The translations under genes and the position numbers were made by a program. From an uncultured Gemmatimonadota bacterium (GTDB lineage: Bacteria; Gemmatimonadota; Gemmatimonadetes; Gemmatimonadales; Gemmatimonadaceae): DNA of 10,221 nt. The notes below the pieces were generated by a model. The model did no database searches. It was given only the letters and a program-made list of their open reading frames with translations, and was not told where the DNA came from. Shown here in pieces: positions 1-7,585 of this stretch (the stretch's first letter is position 1; every line of letters starts with the position of its first letter). The stretch covers positions 1-10,221 of the forward strand of contig CAIVJV010000076.1 in assembly GCA_903906325.1 (NCBI GenBank). The letters are read 5' to 3'.

Positions 1-1
1 A

Positions 2-307
2 CGCGAGGGGGAGCGGTTGCGCGAGCGGATCCCCACCGGGGCCCAGGTGGTGCTCTGTGATGTCGGGGGAGAGTCGCTCGATTCGGTGGCCTTCGCGCGG
101 TGGATGCTGGAGCGGCGTGACCTCGCCCAGTCGGTGGCGTTCGTGATCGGCGGGGCGCACGGCGTGAGCCCGGAGCTCCGTGCGACCGCGCGGCGTCGGC
201 TCGCCTTGGCCCCCTGGACCCTTCCCCATGAGTTGGCGCGTTTGGTGTTGATGGAACAGATCTATCGCGCTGGGACCATCGGTCGCGGCGAGCCCTATCA
301 CAAATGA
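2..307 (+). CDS. rlmH: 23S rRNA (pseudouridine-1915-N3) methyltransferase RlmH, 3' part
   Basis: RlmH is a small SPOUT (trefoil-knot) enzyme that uses S-adenosylmethionine to methylate pseudouridine 1915 in helix 69 of 23S rRNA on the assembled 70S ribosome. The reading frame is open from the left edge, so the gene is cut there: about 101 codons are present of a usual 150-160. What remains is the knotted C-terminal half. It shows the SAM-binding loop FVIGGAHGVSPE, the LPHELARLVLMEQIYRA helix, and the family's C-terminal signature RGEPYHK, where the last residue is more often H or Y. A TTG at 17-19 lies inside the conserved region and is not the start. The TGA stop overlaps the bshC ATG (ATGA at 304-307), which suggests translational coupling. 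Identification is firm; the missing N-terminus cannot be judged. Confidence 0.95.
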   Translation, partial: REGERLRERIPTGAQVVLCDVGGESLDSVAFARWMLERRDLAQSVAFVIGGAHGVSPELRATARRRLALAPWTLPHELARLVLMEQIYRAGTIGRGEPYHK

Positions 308-1866
308 GCCGGCCAGCGATGAGCCTACCGCGTGTGGTGACCGAGGCGCTCGGGGGGAGCACGCTCTCGCGGGCCATCCAGGCGGGGACGGTCCCTGCGG
401 AGTGGGGCGCGGCGCCGCCGCGGCGAGTGGATGAGTGGCGGGGCCATGCCGCCCCGGTGCGGGAGCGCTTCGCGTCGGGTGAGTGGTATGCGGCGCTCCG
501 ACCGGCGTTCGCCGCCACGGGCGCGGCCGCCGAGCGGCTCGAGCGGGTGGCGGCCGCCGGGGGGGTCGTCATCACCACCGGGCAGCAACCCGGGCTCTTC
601 GGCGGCCCGATCTACACCTGGCTCAAGGCGCTCTCCGCCCTCGCGCTCGCGGATCGGATCGAGCGGGACACGGGGATCCCGGCGGCGCCGGTGTTCTGGG
701 CGGCCACGGACGATGCCGACTACGCCGAGGCCGCCTGGACGGCGGTCGCGACGGACCACGGGGTGCGACGCCTCTCGCTGCCCTTCACGGCCCGTGAGGG
801 GCTGGTCATGGCGGCGACCCCACTCGGCGCGGTGGACGATGCCCTGCAGGCCCTCGCGGACACCGCGGCCTCGGCCCCGCACCTCGAGATCCTCGAGGCG
901 CTGCGGGCCACATACGTCCCCGGTGCGACGGTGGGCGGCGCGTACGTGGCCTTCCTGCGATCGGTGCTCGAACCGCTCGGCATCGGCGTGCTCGATGCGT
1001 GGCATCCCGCCACGCGCGCGGCGGCGCGCCCCACATTGGTGCAGGCGCTCCAGCGCGCGGCGAGCATCGATGAGGCCGTCTCCCTCCGCAACGTCGCGAT
1101 CGAGCGAAGCGGGTATCGCCCGCAGGTCGCCCGGGTCGCCAAGCTCTCGCTCGTCTTCCGCGCCGACGATGGGGTGAAGGCGCGGATCCCGTTGGGGGAG
1201 GCGGCACGGCTCGCGACGGATCCGAGCGTCACCCTCTCGCCGAACGTGCTGCTGCGGCCCGTGGTCGAGCAGGCGATCCTGCCCACGGTGGGCTATGTCG
1301 CCGGGCCGGGGGAGCTCGCGTACTTCGTGCAGGTCAGTGCGGTGGCGGAGGCGATGGGTGTCCGCGCGCCGGTCGCGCTGCCGCGGTGGTCGGCGAGCGT
1401 CGTGGATCCGGTCACCGATCGGCGTCTCGGCCGCCTTGGCCTGGTGATCGACGATCTCCGGGACCCGCATGCGGCGGAGCGTCGGATCGGCGATCGAGCC
1501 ATCCCAGTCGCCCTTCGCTCCGAGCTGGAGGCGTTGCGCAGCGAGATCCAGGCGCGGATCCAGGGGATGCTCGACGCGAATGGTGCGGCGGATGCGCTCG
1601 TCGCGGACCGGGTGATCGAAGGGGCGCGGCAGCAGATTGTGCATCGGCTCGATCGGTTGGAGCGTCGGATCCGAGCGGCGGCGCGCGGCCGCGAGGTGGA
1701 GGCGATGGCCGACCTCACCGCGATCCGCGCCGCCCTGATGCCCGAAGGGCATCGGCAGGAGCGTCGTCTGAATCTCGTCCCCCTCCTGGCGCGGTATGGG
1801 GAGTCGCTGGTCGCCCAGCTGCGGGCCGGTGCCGCCATGCACGCCGGGACCCTGGTCGTCCCTTGA
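304..1866 (+). CDS. bshC: Bacillithiol biosynthesis cysteine-adding enzyme BshC-like
   Basis: BshC is the proposed last enzyme of bacillithiol synthesis, joining cysteine to glucosaminyl-malate in the cytoplasm. The 520-residue product is about family length. In order, it shows the Rossmann-core motif TTGQQPGLFGGPIYTWLKA (residues 91-109), the FWAATDDAD segment (131-139), the signature SPNVLLRP (312-319) followed by LPTVGYVAGPGELAYF, and a charged, probably coiled-coil region from about 395 to 490. The usual C-terminal pattern EGHRQERRLNLVPLLARYG closes it. At 135-139 most BshC proteins I recall read E/S-D-H-D, so D-D-A-D lacks the histidine. The ATG at 304 overlaps the rlmH stop; an in-frame ATG at 319 would remove only five residues, and neither has a clear Shine-Dalgarno. 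bshA and bshB are not in this window, so actual bacillithiol production is inferred from family only. Confidence 0.9.
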   Translation: MSRPAMSLPRVVTEALGGSTLSRAIQAGTVPAEWGAAPPRRVDEWRGHAAPVRERFASGEWYAALRPAFAATGAAAERLERVAAAGGVVITTGQQPGLFGGPIYTWLKALSALALADRIERDTGIPAAPVFWAATDDADYAEAAWTAVATDHGVRRLSLPFTAREGLVMAATPLGAVDDALQALADTAASAPHLEILEALRATYVPGATVGGAYVAFLRSVLEPLGIGVLDAWHPATRAAARPTLVQALQRAASIDEAVSLRNVAIERSGYRPQVARVAKLSLVFRADDGVKARIPLGEAARLATDPSVTLSPNVLLRPVVEQAILPTVGYVAGPGELAYFVQVSAVAEAMGVRAPVALPRWSASVVDPVTDRRLGRLGLVIDDLRDPHAAERRIGDRAIPVALRSELEALRSEIQARIQGMLDANGAADALVADRVIEGARQQIVHRLDRLERRIRAAARGREVEAMADLTAIRAALMPEGHRQERRLNLVPLLARYGESLVAQLRAGAAMHAGTLVVP

Positions 1867-3398
1867 GCGGCGGCGCGGGGGCGCGGCTCGTCGCCGCGGG
1901 GATCTTCCTGAGCCGCCTCACCGGACTCGTCCGGCAGAAGGTCTTCGCGTACTTCCTCGGGGACGGCCTCGCCGCCGACGCGCTGAGTGCGGCCTTCCGC
2001 ATCCCGAATCTCCTGCAGAACCTCCTGGGGGAGGGCGTCCTGAGCGCCTCCTTCATCCCGGTCTATGCGCGCCTGCGCGCCGAGGGACGCGCAGCGGAGG
2101 CGGGACGTGTGGCTGGCGCGGTCGCCGCGTTGCTCGCGCTGGTGAGTCTCGTCGTCGTCGCGCTCGGGATGGTCCTCACGCCGATCCTGGTCGATCTCAT
2201 CGCCCCGGGGTTCGAGGGGGAAGGGCGGGCGCTCACCATCCAGTTGGTGCGGCTCATCTTCCCCGGCATCGGGATCCTCGTGTTGAGCGCCTGGTGCCTC
2301 GGGGTCCTCAATTCGCATCGGCGGTTCTTTCTCTCGTATGTCTCGCCGGTGCTCTGGAACGGTGCGATGATCGCCGCGGTCCTCCTGTTCGGCCCTGGGA
2401 CGGCCACCGAGGACGTGGTCGTCACGATCGCGTGGGCGAGCGTCGCGGGGAGTGCGCTCCAGTGTCTCGTCCAGGTGCCGAGCGTGCTCCGGCTCGATCC
2501 GGCGCTGCGCTTCCTGCCGACGCTCCGCCTCGCCCCGGTGCGTGATGTGCTCCAGCGCTTCGGCGTCGTGGTCATCGGGCGTGGCGTGGTGCAGGTGAGC
2601 GGCTTCATCGATACCGCGATCGCCTCCCTCGTGAGCGTCGGGTCGGTCGCGACGCTCCAGTACGCGCAGGTGATCTCGATGCTCCCGGTCTCGCTCTTCG
2701 GGATGTCGGTCTCCGCGGCGGAGCTCCCGGCGATGGCCAGCGAGGTGGGGGAGCGCGATCGCGTGGCGCAGGCGCTGCGGCAGCGCCTCGATCGTGGGTT
2801 GCAGCGCATCGCCTACTTCGTGATCCCCTCGGCGGCGGCGTTCCTGCTGCTCGGTGGCGTGCTCGCGGCGGGGTTCTATGAGGGGGGCGCCTTCACCCGG
2901 CAGAGCGCGATCTGGGTCTGGGGCGCCCTCGCCGGCTCGGCCGTCGGATTGCTCGCGAGCACCATGGGGCGGCTCTACGCCTCGGGCCTCTACGCCCTCG
3001 GCGATACCACCACGCCGCTCCGGGCCGCCGTGGTCCGCGTGACGCTCGCCGCCGGCGCCGGGTGGTGGGCGGCCCGTACGGGTCCCGTCCTGCTCGGGAT
3101 CGATGCGCGCTGGGGCGTGGGGCTGCTCACCGCCGTCTCGGGGGTCGCGGCCTGGCTCGAGTTCCTCTGGCTCCGGCGCGCGATGACCGAGCGGATCGGT
3201 CGCACGGGGGTCGCGCCGACCCGGATCATCCGGCTCTGGGGGACGGCACTCGTCGCGGGGCTCGTCGCCGTCGCGGGCACGCGCCTACTGCCACCACTCC
3301 CCGCCTGGATGGTGGCGGCGGTGGCGGTCGCGCTCTTCGCCGCGGTCTATCTCCCCACCACGCGGCAGCTCCTCCCGAGCGATGCGCGCCGCTCCTGA
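1863..3398 (+). CDS. murJ: Lipid II flippase MurJ (MOP/MviN family)
   Basis: MurJ is an inner-membrane protein that moves the peptidoglycan precursor lipid II to the outer face. The 511-residue product is family length and strongly hydrophobic, with roughly 12-14 membrane segments. The N-terminus carries the MviN signature: SRLTGLVRQKVFA (17-29), D39, and IPNLLQNLLGEG (47-58). The TTG at 1863 is chosen because it overlaps the bshC stop (TTGA, 1863-1866) and makes R18, R24, D39, P48, N49 and E57 fall at the same numbers as in E. coli MurJ as I recall it. The frame is open upstream to 1386, but that part lies inside bshC in another frame and resembles no membrane protein. Q52, V270 and M273 replace residues that are R52, R270 and E273 in E. 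coli, so substrate handling may differ. The 3' end overlaps uvrC by 17 bases. Confidence 0.93.
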   Translation: MSGGAGARLVAAGIFLSRLTGLVRQKVFAYFLGDGLAADALSAAFRIPNLLQNLLGEGVLSASFIPVYARLRAEGRAAEAGRVAGAVAALLALVSLVVVALGMVLTPILVDLIAPGFEGEGRALTIQLVRLIFPGIGILVLSAWCLGVLNSHRRFFLSYVSPVLWNGAMIAAVLLFGPGTATEDVVVTIAWASVAGSALQCLVQVPSVLRLDPALRFLPTLRLAPVRDVLQRFGVVVIGRGVVQVSGFIDTAIASLVSVGSVATLQYAQVISMLPVSLFGMSVSAAELPAMASEVGERDRVAQALRQRLDRGLQRIAYFVIPSAAAFLLLGGVLAAGFYEGGAFTRQSAIWVWGALAGSAVGLLASTMGRLYASGLYALGDTTTPLRAAVVRVTLAAGAGWWAARTGPVLLGIDARWGVGLLTAVSGVAAWLEFLWLRRAMTERIGRTGVAPTRIIRLWGTALVAGLVAVAGTRLLPPLPAWMVAAVAVALFAAVYLPTTRQLLPSDARRS

Positions 3399-5214
3399 GC
3401 GCGTCGCCGAGGTCCTCGCGCACCTTCCCGACACCCCAGGGGTCTACCTCTGGAAGGATGCCGACGGCGCGGTGCTCTACGTGGGGAAGGCGAAGCGGCT
3501 CAAGCCGCGGGTGCGGAGCTACTTCGCCTCGGATCATGAGACGAGCCCCAAGACGCGGCTCCTCGTCTCCTTGATCGCCGATGTGGAGACGATCGTCGTC
3601 CCGACCGAGGCGCATGCACTGATCCTCGAGGCGAACCTCATCAAGGAGCATCGCCCACGCTTCAACGTGATGCTCCGCGACGACAAATCGTATCCGTATG
3701 TGAAGGTCACGGTGCAGGAGCCCTATCCCCGCGTCTTCGTCACGCGTCAGGTGCAGAATGACGGCGCCCGATACTTCGGGCCCTATACCGACGTCTCGGC
3801 GATGCGCCGCACCCTCGAGGTGGTGAAGCGTACCTTCTTCGTCCGGTCGTGCCGCTACGACATGCCACGCGAGCTCCCTGAGCGCGCCTGTCTCGACTAC
3901 CACATCGGACGCTGCAAGGCGCCCTGTGTGGGAAAGCAGAGTCAGGCCGATTATCGCGGGATGCTCGATGACGTGGTGGCCTGGCTCGATGGGCGCACCG
4001 CGGAGGTGGCGCGTCGGATCTCCGAGGCGATGACCGAGGCGGCGGCGGGGCTCGAGTACGAGCGCGCGGCGGAGTTGCGTGATGCGCTCCAGCGACTCGG
4101 CCAGATGGATGAACCGACGGTGGTGCTCAATGTCGAGGGTGGGGACCGCGACGTGATCGGTTTCGCGCGCGATGGAGAGGATGCGATCGTCGCGGTGCTA
4201 CGGATCCGTGACGGGAAGTTGCTGGCTCGCGAGCATCGGTTCCTCGAGGGGATCGAGGACGAGACCGACGGGGCGGTCATCGGGGCGTATCTGGTGGGGC
4301 ACTATCTGGCATCGCCGGTGCGCGCGCGGGAACTGCTGTTGCCGTTCGACTTCGAGGATCGGGCGCTCTTCGAGGAGGCGGCGGCAGGCTCGACGCGAGC
4401 CCTGTTGCCGCAGCGCGGGACCAAGCGCGAGATGCTCGACCTCGCGGAGCAGAATGCCCGTCATCTCCTCGAGGAGTTCAAACTCGCGAGCCAGGAGGCG
4501 GACGAGCGGGCGGCCGATCCCGTCTATGATCTCGGGCGTGAGTTGCAGTTGCCCAAGCTCCCGCGTTCGCTCGTCTGCTTCGACAACTCCACGGGGCAGG
4601 GGACCGACAACGTGGGGAGCGTGGTCTGGTTCGAGAACGGGCGGCCGCGACGGAGCGAGTATCGCACCATGCGGGTGACGACGGTCGATCCGGCGAATGG
4701 CCCTGATGACTTCCAAAGCATGCGCGAGGTGGTGGGGCGCTACTTCCGGCGTCGGCTCGATGAGTCGCGCCCGCTCCCTGATCTCGTGGTCGTCGATGGC
4801 GGCAAGGGGCAGCTCTCCGCGGCGGAGGAGGCGCTCGGCGCGTTGGGGCTCGAGGCGCTCCCGCTGATCAGCCTCGCCAAGCGGGACGAGGAGATCTTCG
4901 TGCGTGGGCGAAGCGAACCGCTCCGGCTTCCGCGGCGGTCGGCGGCGCTCCGGTTGCTCCAGCTGGCGCGCGACGAGGCGCATCGCACCGCCGTCGGCTA
5001 CCATCGCAAACGCCGCTCGATGCGGACCGTGACGAGCGAGTTGCTCAAGATCCCCGGCGTCGGCCCGGTGAAGCGGCGGGCGTTGCTCACGGTATTCGGT
5101 TCGCTCCAAGGCGTGCGTGACGCCACCGTCGAACAGATCGCCGCGGTCGAGGGGTTCAGCGCGGCCAGCGCGCAGAAGTTGTACGATGCGTTGCATCCTC
5201 CATCTCCATCCTGA
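3382..5214 (+). CDS. uvrC: UvrABC excinuclease subunit C
   Basis: UvrC makes both incisions around bulky DNA lesions in nucleotide excision repair, after loading by UvrA and UvrB. All domains are present in a 610-residue protein. The N-terminal GIY-YIG nuclease has GVY (20-22), LYVGKAKRL (32-40) and the catalytic-type glutamate E83 in EANLIK. Four cysteines at 157, 170, 178 and 182 match the spacing recalled for the E. coli UvrC iron-sulfur site. The UVR motif that contacts UvrB is GLEYERAAELRDALQRL (about 223-239). The RNase H-like endonuclease has D401 (CFDNS), D472 (VVDGG) and H534 (DEAHR). A double helix-hairpin-helix lies near the C-terminus (LKIPGVGPVKRRAL, then VEGFSAASAQKL). The ATG at 3382 lies inside the end of murJ; little conserved sequence is lost or gained by this choice. 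No Shine-Dalgarno is evident, so translation may depend on murJ. Confidence 0.97.
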   Translation: MRAAPERVAEVLAHLPDTPGVYLWKDADGAVLYVGKAKRLKPRVRSYFASDHETSPKTRLLVSLIADVETIVVPTEAHALILEANLIKEHRPRFNVMLRDDKSYPYVKVTVQEPYPRVFVTRQVQNDGARYFGPYTDVSAMRRTLEVVKRTFFVRSCRYDMPRELPERACLDYHIGRCKAPCVGKQSQADYRGMLDDVVAWLDGRTAEVARRISEAMTEAAAGLEYERAAELRDALQRLGQMDEPTVVLNVEGGDRDVIGFARDGEDAIVAVLRIRDGKLLAREHRFLEGIEDETDGAVIGAYLVGHYLASPVRARELLLPFDFEDRALFEEAAAGSTRALLPQRGTKREMLDLAEQNARHLLEEFKLASQEADERAADPVYDLGRELQLPKLPRSLVCFDNSTGQGTDNVGSVVWFENGRPRRSEYRTMRVTTVDPANGPDDFQSMREVVGRYFRRRLDESRPLPDLVVVDGGKGQLSAAEEALGALGLEALPLISLAKRDEEIFVRGRSEPLRLPRRSAALRLLQLARDEAHRTAVGYHRKRRSMRTVTSELLKIPGVGPVKRRALLTVFGSLQGVRDATVEQIAAVEGFSAASAQKLYDALHPPSPS

Positions 5215-5225
5215 CCCGACTCACC

Positions 5226-6365
5226 ATGTGGTCCCTCCACTGCAGCGTCTGCGCCTACACTCAGCCAGACGGCACCAAGCTCGCCTCGCTCTGCCCCGAC
5301 TGTGGGCAACCTCTGCTCGTGCAGATCGCGGCCGCGCCGTCGCGCGACACGATCACCGGTGAGGCGAGTCTCTGGCGCTATCGCGCCGCGCTCCCGATCC
5401 GCGCCGGTGAGATGCCTGTCACCCTCGGCGAGGGGATGACCCCGCTCACCGAGCTCCCGCATCTCGCGGCGGAGGTCGGGGTGCGACGGCTTTGGGTCAA
5501 GGACGAGGGGATCAACCCCACCGCGAGCTTCAAAGCGCGTGGGCTCATGATGGCGGTCACGCGCGCCAAGATGCTCGGCCTTCCCGGCGTCTGTGTCCCG
5601 ACCGCCGGCAACGCCGGGATCGCCCTCGCCGCCTATGCCGCCGCTGCGGGGATGCCCTGTCGCGTCTATGCACCCGAGACCACGCCCCCGCCGATCTTGG
5701 GGTCGATCCGCGCCTTCGGGGCCGATCTCCAGTTACTCCCAGGTCACATCGGTGACGCGGGGAAGGCGACCCTCGCCTTCGCGCGCGAGAGTGGCTTCTT
5801 CAACGTGGCTACGGTGCGCGAGCCGTACCGCGTGGAAGGGATGAAGACGATGGGCTACGAGGTCGCCGAGCAGTTGGGCTGGCGACTCCCCGACGCGATC
5901 ATCTATCCCACCGGTGGGGGCGAGGGGACGATCGGAATCTGGAAGGCGATAAACGAGATGCTCGCCTGGGGCTGGCTCCCGGCGAACACCAAGCGCCCAC
6001 GGATGATCATCGCGCAGGCGGCGGGATGCGCGCCCCTCGTGCGCGCCTTCCGCGAGGGTGCGGAGAAGGCGACCCCGTGGGAGGATCCGGTGACCTATGC
6101 GAGTGGGCTCCGCGTGCCCGGCCCGCTCGGCGACCGGCTCACGCTGCGCACGTTGCGCGAGAGCGGGGGCGACGCCGAGTCGGTGACGGAGGAGCGGATC
6201 ACGCACGGGACCTTCGCGCTCGCCTCGCGCTCGGGGATCGATGCCGCGCCGGAAGGTGGGGCGGCGCTCGAGGCGGTGCGGCAGCTGGTGGCGGCGGGAC
6301 GCCTCGCCGCTGACGCTGAGGTCGTCGTCTTCAACACCGGGTCAGGGGCGAGCTACCGCTGGTGA
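5226..6365 (+). CDS. thrC: Threonine synthase-like PLP-dependent enzyme (fold type II) with zinc ribbon
   Basis: Threonine synthase converts O-phosphohomoserine to threonine using pyridoxal phosphate. The 379-residue product starts with a small zinc ribbon (C6-x2-C9, C23-x2-C26), as in many archaeal-type threonine synthases. It continues with the GEGMTPL entry motif and the PLP lysine K103 in NPTASFKARG. The substrate loop is PTAGNAG (125-131), the phosphate-cradle glycine loop is PTGGGEGTIG (228-237), and the C-terminal FNTGSG probably contacts the pyridine ring. The family norm is SFKDRG at the lysine and SxGNxG in the loop, so K-A-R-G and T-A-G-N are departures. The zinc ribbon, the LWRY segment and overall length fit threonine synthase best; another fold II enzyme such as an ammonia lyase or a cysteate-synthase-like enzyme remains possible. 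It lies 11 bases after uvrC; no other threonine gene is nearby. Confidence 0.75.
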   Translation: MWSLHCSVCAYTQPDGTKLASLCPDCGQPLLVQIAAAPSRDTITGEASLWRYRAALPIRAGEMPVTLGEGMTPLTELPHLAAEVGVRRLWVKDEGINPTASFKARGLMMAVTRAKMLGLPGVCVPTAGNAGIALAAYAAAAGMPCRVYAPETTPPPILGSIRAFGADLQLLPGHIGDAGKATLAFARESGFFNVATVREPYRVEGMKTMGYEVAEQLGWRLPDAIIYPTGGGEGTIGIWKAINEMLAWGWLPANTKRPRMIIAQAAGCAPLVRAFREGAEKATPWEDPVTYASGLRVPGPLGDRLTLRTLRESGGDAESVTEERITHGTFALASRSGIDAAPEGGAALEAVRQLVAAGRLAADAEVVVFNTGSGASYRW

Positions 6366-6383
6366 CCGAGTAGATTCCGCGCC

Positions 6384-7547
6384 ATGACTCGTATCGCGAT
6401 CCTCGACCCGATGTCCGGCGTGGCCGGCGACATGTGCCTCGGCGCGCTCATCGACGCCGGGTTGGATGAAGCGTTCGTCCGCGACCTCCCGGCCACGCTC
6501 GGGCTGGAGGGCGTCACCGCGCAGATCACGAACGTCTCCCGCGGGCAGATCGCCTGCCGCAAGGTGGATTTCACCATCCCGCCGCAGCCGCATGGCCGGC
6601 ATCTCAAGCACATCAAGGCGCTCGTGGAGGCGACGCCCGCCCCTGACTCGGTGAAGGCGAAGGCGATGGAGGCCTTCACGTTGATCACCGCGTGCGAGGC
6701 CGCGATTCACGGGACCACGATCGAGCGCGTGCATCTGCATGAGGTCGGGAGTGTGGATGCGATCCTCGACATCGTCGGGACCATCTGGGGGCTCGAGCGC
6801 CTCGGCGTCACCACGGTCTACTGCGGGACGATCCCGCTCGGCGATGGCTTCGTCGACACGCAGCATGGGCGAATGGCGGTGCCGACGGCAGCGACGCTCC
6901 GGCTCCTGGAAGGGCTCCCGGTGCGCCCGGGGCCTGAGGGCTCGGGGGAGCTCGTCACCCCCACTGGTGCGGCGCTGGTGCGCGTGCTGAGCGTTGGCGC
7001 GCCCCCGGCGGAGTTCGTCCCGGTCGCGAGCGGGTTCGGGGCGGGGACCAAGGATTTCACCGATCGCGCCAACGCGCTCCGGATCATCCTCGCCGATCAG
7101 ACCGCACCGGCCCCCGCGCATGAGCCCCTCATCATGCTCGCCGCCGACATCGACGATGCCACCGGGGAGGAGCTCGGCGCCCTCGCCGACGCCCTCCGTG
7201 ACGCCGGCGCGCGCGATGTCGTCCTCCTGCAGACGGTGATGAAGAAGGGGCGGCCGGGCGCCCGGATCGAGTGCCTGGTCGCGCCGCAGGATGCCGACCG
7301 GTTCGAGGCGATGTTGCTCGTCGAGAGCACCACGATCGGGGTCCGTCGGTTCGAGGTCGCCCGGCGCGCCCTGCCGCGCACCGAGCGCACCGTCTCGGTC
7401 GCGGGGCACGAGGTGCGGGTCAAAATCGTCACCCTCCCCAACGGTAGCACCCGCGCCAAGCCGGAGTCGGACGATGTGGTCCGCGTGGCACAGGCCACGG
7501 GACGGTCGGTGCGCCAGGTGGCGGACGATGCACGGAAGTCCCTGTGA
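6384..7547 (+). CDS. larC: Nickel-pincer cofactor biosynthesis protein LarC
   Basis: LarC is a CTP-dependent nickel insertase (cyclometallase) that completes the nickel-pincer nucleotide cofactor first found in lactate racemase LarA. The 387-residue product covers the whole family. The N-terminal signature is DPMSGVAGDMCLGALIDAG, followed by a His-rich patch PHGRHLKHI and the metal-site-like HLHEVGSVDAILDIVG (H117, H119, E120). Next come TPTGAA and GFGAGTKDF, and then the C-terminal domain with DIDDATGEE, MKKGRPG (286-292) and TTIGVRRFEVARR. In Lactobacillus plantarum the two halves are joined by a programmed frameshift; here the frame is continuous. No larA, larB or larE lies in the window, so the client enzyme is unknown. 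The ATG is 18 bases after the preceding stop, without a Shine-Dalgarno. It is the last gene before the terminator. Confidence 0.93.
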   Translation: MTRIAILDPMSGVAGDMCLGALIDAGLDEAFVRDLPATLGLEGVTAQITNVSRGQIACRKVDFTIPPQPHGRHLKHIKALVEATPAPDSVKAKAMEAFTLITACEAAIHGTTIERVHLHEVGSVDAILDIVGTIWGLERLGVTTVYCGTIPLGDGFVDTQHGRMAVPTAATLRLLEGLPVRPGPEGSGELVTPTGAALVRVLSVGAPPAEFVPVASGFGAGTKDFTDRANALRIILADQTAPAPAHEPLIMLAADIDDATGEELGALADALRDAGARDVVLLQTVMKKGRPGARIECLVAPQDADRFEAMLLVESTTIGVRRFEVARRALPRTERTVSVAGHEVRVKIVTLPNGSTRAKPESDDVVRVAQATGRSVRQVADDARKSL

Positions 7548-7551
7548 ATCA

Positions 7552-7580
7552 TTGATTTCGGACTCGCGATCTCATACATT
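7552..7580 (+). promoter_or_regulatory. Possible sigma-70-type promoter before the DUF512-der unit
   Basis: TTGATT (7552-7557) and TACATT (7575-7580) are separated by 17 bases and each matches the E. coli consensus at four of six positions. This is the only AT-richer patch in the window and lies just upstream of the DUF512 gene. The predicted start of transcription, near 7587, would fall within the left arm of the terminator hairpin. That is an awkward arrangement and lowers confidence. It is a visual match only. Confidence 0.25.
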
Positions 7581-7585
7581 TTCTC

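Noticed and set aside
431..1177. 248-codon plus-strand frame inside bshC
   Set aside because: The product is dominated by Arg, Ser and Pro, which is typical of a shifted frame in GC-rich coding DNA.
325..1842. 505-codon open frame on the minus strand opposite bshC
   Set aside because: It mirrors bshC in very GC-rich DNA where stop codons are rare. The translation is Arg/Pro/His/Asp-rich with no recognisable motif, whereas the plus-strand product is clearly BshC.
1386..1862. N-terminal extension of murJ into bshC
   Set aside because: The frame is open, but the extension is Arg/Pro/Gly-rich and unlike any MurJ. The TTG at 1863 gives the normal family length and numbering.
4198..5196. 332-codon minus-strand frame opposite uvrC
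   Set aside because: It has shadow composition and no motif; uvrC covers the region fully.
6342..7409. 355-codon minus-strand frame opposite larC
   Set aside because: It has the same shadow composition, and larC motifs are intact on the plus strand.
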